From assembly GCF_010119195.1 (NCBI RefSeq), contig NZ_WRXL01000003.1, positions 235,639 through 299,638 on the forward strand: a stretch of 64,000 nt of DNA. The letters are read 5' to 3'. The position numbers and the translations under genes were made by a program. Under the pieces are notes generated by a model that had not been told where the DNA came from, did not search any database, and saw only the letters and a program-made list of their open reading frames with translations. This DNA is from Haloarcula salina (lineage in GTDB: Archaea; Halobacteriota; Halobacteria; Halobacteriales; Haloarculaceae). Shown here piece by piece: positions 58,882 through 64,000 of the stretch (positions are counted from its first letter, which is position 1; each line of letters opens with the position of its first letter).

Positions 58882-60324
58882 ATGGGTGGTATGAACGTAC
58901 CGTCGGGAGCGACAGTCGTTCTCGTCGCTTCCGAAACGCGGGCGGGACTCGGGCGGATCCTCCGCGATATCGATTCGGTCGCCGTGCAGTGGAGCGACCA
59001 CCCCGAGTGGCTGTGGCGATCCGACGACGAGTCCGACTGCATCGTAGTCACCGACGACCTGATCCGTTCCGGACCGCTGGACGTGGCCGACATCGCCGAC
59101 GTGACCGGCTCCGAAACCGGGACAGTGTTCGTCGCCTTCGAGGGTGACGAGCGTCTCGCGGCTCGCGCCCTCAACGGCGGCATCGACCGCTACATCGTCG
59201 CGGACGACGACGAGGATCTGGAGCAAGCGGTCACCGAGGCCGTCAGCGCGGTCATCGGCGGGACTGACCGCAACTACGAGGGGGACGAGACGCGCGCGGC
59301 GGACCTCGAACTCCGCGAGAGCCTGATCGAGACGGCCCCCATCGGCATCCACGTCCTCGACGAGGAAGGGACGTTTCTGTGGGTCAACGAGGCGTTCGCG
59401 TCGACGGTGGGACGGACCCCCGAGGAACTCGTCGGGACGCCGTACCGGGGGCTCATCGAGTCCGGCCACCTCCCACCGTGGTTTTCGCAGGCTTACGACG
59501 ACGAGGTCCGCGATCTCCTCTCGCCGTCGAACGACATCGACACGGCGCAGATGAGCGCTGTTCCCATCCGTACCGAGCCGGGAGACCAGCGCCTGTTCGA
59601 CGTTCACTTCGCGCTCCTCCCGCCCGAAGACGGAGAGTTCGCCGGGACCGTCACTGCGCTCCGCGACGTGACCGAGCGCAAGGAGTACCAGCGGGAACTG
59701 GAGCGCCAGAACGAGCGCCTCGACAAGTTCGCCAGCGTCCTCAGCCACGACTTGCGGAACCCGCTGAGCGTCGCCGCCGGCAGGATCGAACTCACCAGAC
59801 GAGAGCGAGACGACGAATCGAGCCACCTGGCGGTGGCGGAGAACGCCCTCGAGCGGATGGAGCGACTGGTCGAGAACGTCCTGACGCTCGCGCGACAGGG
59901 GAAGCTCGTCGGGGAGACGAACGAGGTCTCGGTCGACGAAGCCGCCCGGGAGGCGTGGTTGACGAGCGAGACGCGCGAGGCGAGCCTCTCGGTCGCCGGC
60001 GACATCGAGACGGTCGACGCCGACGAGACGCGGCTCAAGCAGCTGTTCGAGAACCTCTTTCGCAACAGCGTCGACCACGCCCACGCCGACGTGACCGTCA
60101 CCGTCGGCTCGCTCGACGACGGCTTCTTCGTCGCCGACGACGGGCCCGGAATCCCGGAGTCAGAGCGGGAATCGCTCTTCGAAGAGGAGTTCTCGATGGC
60201 GGACGGCGGATTCGGGCTCAACATCGTCCGGACCATCGCCACGGCCCACGGCTGGTCGGTCGACGTAACCGAAAGCGAGGACGGCGGGGCGCAGTTCGAG
60301 TTCAGGACCGGCGGGGCGGCCTGA
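58882..60324 (+). CDS. PAS sensor histidine kinase with degenerate receiver-like N-terminus
   Basis: 480 aa (477 if the ATG at 58891, preceded by GGGTGGT, is used). Residues ~12-125 have a receiver-like fold pattern (VVLVASETRAGLGRIL, CIVVTDDL, LNGGIDRYIVADDDEDLEQA) but the phospho-acceptor region is atypical. PAS ~148-265, HisKA with His289 (SHDLRNPL), HATPase with NSVDHAHAD, DDGPGIP and GGFGLNIV. Soluble. Signal unknown; related in layout to the LOV kinase at 22010-23770. Confidence 0.88.
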   Translation: MGGMNVPSGATVVLVASETRAGLGRILRDIDSVAVQWSDHPEWLWRSDDESDCIVVTDDLIRSGPLDVADIADVTGSETGTVFVAFEGDERLAARALNGGIDRYIVADDDEDLEQAVTEAVSAVIGGTDRNYEGDETRAADLELRESLIETAPIGIHVLDEEGTFLWVNEAFASTVGRTPEELVGTPYRGLIESGHLPPWFSQAYDDEVRDLLSPSNDIDTAQMSAVPIRTEPGDQRLFDVHFALLPPEDGEFAGTVTALRDVTERKEYQRELERQNERLDKFASVLSHDLRNPLSVAAGRIELTRRERDDESSHLAVAENALERMERLVENVLTLARQGKLVGETNEVSVDEAAREAWLTSETREASLSVAGDIETVDADETRLKQLFENLFRNSVDHAHADVTVTVGSLDDGFFVADDGPGIPESERESLFEEEFSMADGGFGLNIVRTIATAHGWSVDVTESEDGGAQFEFRTGGAA

Positions 60325-60391
60325 GGCAGGTCCCTGTCTCGGAGGCGGTCGCCGCTCCGCGTGCTGCGACGCGACCTCCCGGACGCGCCGG

Positions 60392-61969
60392 TCAGGTGAA
60401 CTTCCGAACGGTCATGTCCAGCGTGTCGAGGTCGAGGATGGGAGCGAACCCGGCGTCGGGATCGATGTTGACGCTCTTCTGGAAGTCGGTCTGGGCCTGC
60501 CAGCAGCCGGAGTTGAGCGCGAGGACGTTGTGGTACTCGCCCCAGCCGATCTTGTGGACGTGACCGGTGTGGAACACGTCGGGGACCTCCTCCATGACGA
60601 GGTAGTCGCGGTCCTCCGGAGCCAGTCGGGTGTGGCCACCGTACTGGGGAGCGACGTGACGCTTCTTCAGAAGCTGGTACATCGCCTTGTGCGGCTCGTC
60701 GTAGTTCGCCTCCTCGTCGGGGAGCTCGGCGATGACCTCGTCCAGCGAGACGCCGTGGTACATCAGTACGGTGACGCCCTCGACGGTGATCAGGGCGGGG
60801 TTCGAGTGGACTTGCGCGTCGTGGGCAGTCATGATGTCCCGCAGTTCCTCGTCGAACCCGGGCTGGGGCTCGGCCAGCCGGACGGCGTCGTGGTTGCCCG
60901 GAATCATCCGAATCTCCATGTCACCGGGCACCTCCTTCAGGTACTCCGAGAAGGCCTCGTACTGGTCGTAGATGTCGATGATGTCCAGTTCCTTGTCCTG
61001 CTCGGGGTAGACGCCGACGCCCTCCACCATGTCGCCGGCGATGAGCAGGTACTCGACGTGTTCGGCTTCAGGGGTGTGGAGCCAGTCGGTGAAGCGGCGC
61101 CAGGCGTCCTCCATGAACTCCTGGCTCCCGACGTGCACGTCGGAGATGAGCGCCGCCTGGACGTGTCGGTCTGCCGTCGAGGGCTTGTGGGTTCGGGGAA
61201 CGTCCGGGAAGTGCAGCGAGTCGACGAAGAGGATGCCGGCGTCGTCGGCCAGCGTCCCCTCGACGGCGATGACCTCGTCCATGAGTAACTGCTGGACGAG
61301 GTCCGCGATGGGGCGGTCTTTCATCACGAGACACGGGAACGTCCCGTTCGTGTCTTCGAGTTCGACCAGCCAGTGGCCGCTGGCCGTCGAGCGGATGTCC
61401 GAGACCATGCCGATGAGGGCGGCCTCGCTGCCGCCGGCCATGCTCTCGATGGCGTCGGTCGGTCGATGGTTCACCCGCCCTCGGAGCTTGCTCGCCAATT
61501 TCTCGTAGCGGTCGCGAAACACCGTGACGAAGTCCGAGTACTCGCCGGTCCCGGTCGACTGACCGGTCATGTCGTTCGCGACTTCGATGGCGCGAAGGGA
61601 GGTGTCGACGTCCCGAGACCCCTCCGTTTCGTGTGGAACGGTCCCACCCTCGACGGCCGACGAGCCCGGGGTCGTTCCAGTCGAAACAGAGGGGTCGTGG
61701 TCGGCCGATGCGGCCGCGTCAGCCTGAGACGCCGGCGTCGAGCCGGATTCGGCTTTCGGGTCGCTCCGCGCCGTTTCTGTTGCTTCGATAACAGAATCGA
61801 CGTGGTCCGTCGTCAGCTTCAGCGCGTCGTCGGGGACGGTTTCGAGTGCGCGGTCCAGCGTCGCCGCGGGGTCCGGCGCGTCGGCGATGCGTGTCACCGC
61901 CTCCCGTTCGGCGTTGTAGCCGCGGCTCGCGAGTTCGCTGACGATGCGTGCCGGCGTCTCCAGAGGCAC
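60392..61969 (-). CDS. polD1: DNA polymerase D small subunit (DP1)
   Basis: 525 aa from GTG at 61969 (MPLETPARIVSELASRGYN); a TATA-like CCTTTTG lies about 30 nt upstream. N-terminal helical domain, Ser/Thr/Ala-rich linker (~75-125), OB fold (~180-260), then the phosphoesterase domain with DVHVGS, AGDMVEG, GNHD, YHGVSLDE and HTGHVHK metal motifs that give the 3'-5' proofreading exonuclease. Pairs with DP2, not in this window. Confidence 0.95.
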   Translation of the reverse strand: MPLETPARIVSELASRGYNAEREAVTRIADAPDPAATLDRALETVPDDALKLTTDHVDSVIEATETARSDPKAESGSTPASQADAAASADHDPSVSTGTTPGSSAVEGGTVPHETEGSRDVDTSLRAIEVANDMTGQSTGTGEYSDFVTVFRDRYEKLASKLRGRVNHRPTDAIESMAGGSEAALIGMVSDIRSTASGHWLVELEDTNGTFPCLVMKDRPIADLVQQLLMDEVIAVEGTLADDAGILFVDSLHFPDVPRTHKPSTADRHVQAALISDVHVGSQEFMEDAWRRFTDWLHTPEAEHVEYLLIAGDMVEGVGVYPEQDKELDIIDIYDQYEAFSEYLKEVPGDMEIRMIPGNHDAVRLAEPQPGFDEELRDIMTAHDAQVHSNPALITVEGVTVLMYHGVSLDEVIAELPDEEANYDEPHKAMYQLLKKRHVAPQYGGHTRLAPEDRDYLVMEEVPDVFHTGHVHKIGWGEYHNVLALNSGCWQAQTDFQKSVNIDPDAGFAPILDLDTLDMTVRKFT

Positions 61970-62058
61970 GTTCGACACTCCGCGTCCGCGGGCAAAAGGA
62001 TAGCGGACCGCCGCCCGACACAAGATTGATGCCGCGGTGTCGGCAACGCGAGGTACGG

Positions 62059-62802
62059 ATGGGCCCCGACACGTCGACGGACGGCACGCCGACAGAGTCC
62101 GAGCAGCGAGGGCCCGAAACTGACGCCGCCCCGTGGGCGGTGTACCTGCGAGACGTCGGCACGAGCGTCGGCGCCGTCGTGCTGGTCGGCCTCTTCCTCT
62201 TCGCCGTCAGCGGGGTGTGGCCACCGCTCGTCGCCATCGAGAGCGGGAGCATGGAGCCACACATCGACACCGGTGACATGGTGTTCATCATGGACGAAGA
62301 GCGGTTCCCCGGCCCCGACGCCCGCCACGGCGTCGTCACCGCCGAGCGCGGTTCCGGGACCGGGTATCGGACTTTCGAGCGGTCCGGCGACGTCATCGTC
62401 TTCGAGCCGAACGGGAACGAGCGGCGGACGCCGGTCATCCACCGCGCGATGTTCTGGGTCGAGGACGGCGAGAACTGGTACGACAGAGCGGACGACGACG
62501 CCGTCGGGAGCGCCGACAGCTGTCGGGACCTGCGGAACTGCCCGGCCCCGCACAGCGGCTTCGTCACCAAGGGAGATCACAACGGGGCGTACGACCAGGT
62601 GACGGGGACCAGCACCGTCGTCCGCCCGACGTGGGTCGTCGGGACCGGCGTCGTCAGGATTCCCCGCCTCGGCTTCGTTCGGCTGTGGCCGACCGCCGGC
62701 GACGAGCTGTCGGCGGCCGTCGCCGCCGACGCTCCGGACATCGGAGCGGCGAGCGGACGCGAGCCGACGGGCGGAAGTTCCAACGTGACAACAGAAGGTT
62801 GA
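62059..62802 (+). CDS. sec11: signal peptidase I (Sec11-type), paralogue 1
   Basis: 247 aa from ATG at 62059. Acidic N-terminus, one membrane helix (VGAVVLVGLFLFAVSGVW), catalytic Ser in IESGSMEPHI, His in RHGVVT at the position of bacterial Lys, FVTKGDHNGAYDQ with conserved Asp. Cleaves signal peptides on the outer face of the membrane. C-terminal tail is Ala/Ser/Gly-rich with an NVT sequon. Confidence 0.93.
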   Translation: MGPDTSTDGTPTESEQRGPETDAAPWAVYLRDVGTSVGAVVLVGLFLFAVSGVWPPLVAIESGSMEPHIDTGDMVFIMDEERFPGPDARHGVVTAERGSGTGYRTFERSGDVIVFEPNGNERRTPVIHRAMFWVEDGENWYDRADDDAVGSADSCRDLRNCPAPHSGFVTKGDHNGAYDQVTGTSTVVRPTWVVGTGVVRIPRLGFVRLWPTAGDELSAAVAADAPDIGAASGREPTGGSSNVTTEG

Positions 62803-62831
62803 TTGGCGGCCTCCGAGTACTCGCGATAGGA

Positions 62832-63521
62832 ATGGCCGGTCGAGACCGTCGGTCGTCGGACGAGGACGACGAGCCGGGTGGGATCGTGTACGTGACCGAC
62901 GTCGTCAGCAGCGCCGGCTCGGTGCTGCTCGTGGGAATCCTGCTGTTCGCCGTCAGCGGGGTGTGGCCCCCGCTCGTCGCCATCGAGAGCCCGAGCATGG
63001 ACCCGCACATCAAGGAGGGGGACCTCGTGTTCGTGATGGAGGAAGCGCGCTTCTCCGGGCCCGGTGCCCACCACGGCGTCGTCACGGCCGCGAGCGACGG
63101 CGGGTACACGAAGTTCCAGCGCACCGGCGACGTGATCGTGTACAAGCCCGACGGGAACGGCGACCAGACGCCGATCATCCATCGGGCGATGCTCTGGGTC
63201 GAGGACGGCGAGAACTGGTACGACCGCGCCGATCCGGCGTACATCGGGGGCGCGGACAACTGCGAGCAACTGACCTCCTGTCCGGCGGAGTACTCCGGGT
63301 TCATCACCAAGGGCGACAACAACGGGGCCTACGACCAGGTCGGATCGAACCCCATCAGCGACCCGGTCAAGCCCGATTGGGTCATAGGCACCGCGGAGCT
63401 ACGGGTCCCACTGCTGGGGCAGATTCGACTCCAGTGGAGCGAGGCCAGGGCGACGACGCGGCCGGAGATCGGTAGAAACCAGACGAACGCCACCGGAGCG
63501 AACGTGACGGCCCCGGCGTGA
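62832..63521 (+). CDS. sec11: signal peptidase I (Sec11-type), paralogue 2
   Basis: 229 aa, 29 bp after the first. Shares long near-identical stretches with it (LFAVSGVWPPLVAIES, VEDGENWYD, TKGD-NGAYDQV), including Ser in IESPSMDPHI and His in HHGVVT. A recent tandem duplication; the N- and C-terminal tails differ. Same orientation next to orc1, as in Haloferax where one copy is found. Confidence 0.93.
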   Translation: MAGRDRRSSDEDDEPGGIVYVTDVVSSAGSVLLVGILLFAVSGVWPPLVAIESPSMDPHIKEGDLVFVMEEARFSGPGAHHGVVTAASDGGYTKFQRTGDVIVYKPDGNGDQTPIIHRAMLWVEDGENWYDRADPAYIGGADNCEQLTSCPAEYSGFITKGDNNGAYDQVGSNPISDPVKPDWVIGTAELRVPLLGQIRLQWSEARATTRPEIGRNQTNATGANVTAPA

Positions 63522-63548
63522 CGACCGGCCACGCGAGCCCGGACGGAC

Positions 63549-64000
63549 TCAGTTGTCGAAGCGGGCCTGCACGAACGGCTGGACGTCCTCGATGTCCCCG
63601 AGCCGCGAGTCAGAGAGGAGTACGGCCTCCGTCTCCTCCGTGGGCACGGACAGCGAGATTTCCTTCGTCCGGCCGTAGCGCCCCTTCGAGACGACGACGG
63701 CGTTGACGATGCCGAGCATGTCCAGTTCGGAGATGAGGTCGGTGACGCGGCGCTGTGTCAGGATGTCGGCGTCGATCTCCTCACAGAGGTTCTTGTAGAT
63801 GTTGAACACCTCGCCGGTGTTGATGTTGCGGACGCCGTTTTTCTCCAGGAGGATGATCGCGAACAGGACGATCTTCGACTGGGTGGGGAGGGTGCGTACG
63901 ACCTCCACGACGCGGTCGAGTTCGATCTTCTCCTGGGCCTGCCTGACGTGGTCTTCGAGGACGTTGTCCGTCTGGTCGCGCTCGGCCAGCTCCCCCGCGG
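63549..64000 (-). CDS. orc1: Orc1/Cdc6 origin-binding initiator, C-terminal part (cut by window)
   Basis: The last ~150 residues of an Orc1/Cdc6 protein: AAA+ lid helices (EDHVRQAQEKIELDRVVEVV) and the C-terminal winged helix that contacts origin DNA (LPTQSKIVLFAIILLEKNG, TQRRVTDLISELDMLGIVNA, YGRTKEISLS). The 5' part lies beyond 64000. Neighbours sec11 and polD1 match the orc1 locus beside oriC1 in Haloferax volcanii. Confidence 0.92.
   Translation of the reverse strand, partial: AGELAERDQTDNVLEDHVRQAQEKIELDRVVEVVRTLPTQSKIVLFAIILLEKNGVRNINTGEVFNIYKNLCEEIDADILTQRRVTDLISELDMLGIVNAVVVSKGRYGRTKEISLSVPTEETEAVLLSDSRLGDIEDVQPFVQARFDN

Noticed and set aside
1-64000. CRISPR arrays, insertion sequences, rRNA
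   Set aside because: No regularly spaced repeats, no transposase-like protein or terminal inverted repeats, and no rRNA sequence were seen.

Overview
The window is high-GC chromosomal DNA from a halophilic archaeon (class Halobacteria). The evidence is acidic Asp/Glu-rich proteins, GTG and ATG starts placed about 25-30 nt behind TATA-like boxes (leaderless mRNAs), and archaeal information-processing genes: TFB, MCM, RPA, the PolD small subunit and Orc1/Cdc6. Many families are haloarchaea-specific. I cannot fix the genus.

Layout. 1-8113: a conserved hypothetical, tfb, a five-gene operon on the minus strand (three uncharacterised haloarchaeal families plus a MinD/ParA-like ATPase; a small gene and mcm sit just upstream), an AGE-family epimerase and tRNA-Pro. 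8168-16931: an SLC13 anion permease, small zinc-ribbon and two-domain proteins, a DEVH-box helicase, a cupin, a site-2 protease with CBS domains, a phosphoribosyltransferase. 17138-27006: tRNA-His, a DUF5814-like protein, two Dps-like genes, a ribbon-helix-helix regulator, rpa3-rpap3, a LOV-type hybrid sensor kinase, an atypical SDR, a TRAM protein and a secreted metallopeptidase.

27045-40382 is an integrated pleolipovirus-like provirus at tRNA-Arg(TCT). A 172-bp direct repeat, essentially collinear at an offset of 13,166 bp, brackets it. Inside are a tyrosine integrase behind a tiny coupled ORF, two tandem PhiH1-repressor-like winged-helix genes, an AT-rich two-gene cassette of unknown function (29569-31766; the second product has a PD-(D/E)XK-like pattern), and on the minus strand a long operon in the pleolipovirus order: HNH nuclease, small proteins, rolling-circle Rep, small protein, VP3-like, VP4 spike-like, four small membrane or signal-peptide proteins, VP8-like ATPase. 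The AT-rich cassette is the best candidate for an undescribed system (host defence or superinfection exclusion).

40370-64000: intron-containing tRNA-Arg, DUF373 and MFS membrane proteins, a radical SAM gene whose 3' end is tandemly duplicated downstream, membrane proteins, a chemotaxis transducer with a repeat tail, an M29 aminopeptidase, a membrane-tethered ArsR-like regulator, phosphoesterase, CDF transporter, lipoprotein, XPD-like helicase, serB, metY, a PAS histidine kinase, PolD small subunit, two tandem signal peptidases and the 3' part of orc1/cdc6. The polD1-sec11-orc1 order matches the neighbourhood of the main origin in Haloferax volcanii, so oriC1 probably lies just beyond the right edge.
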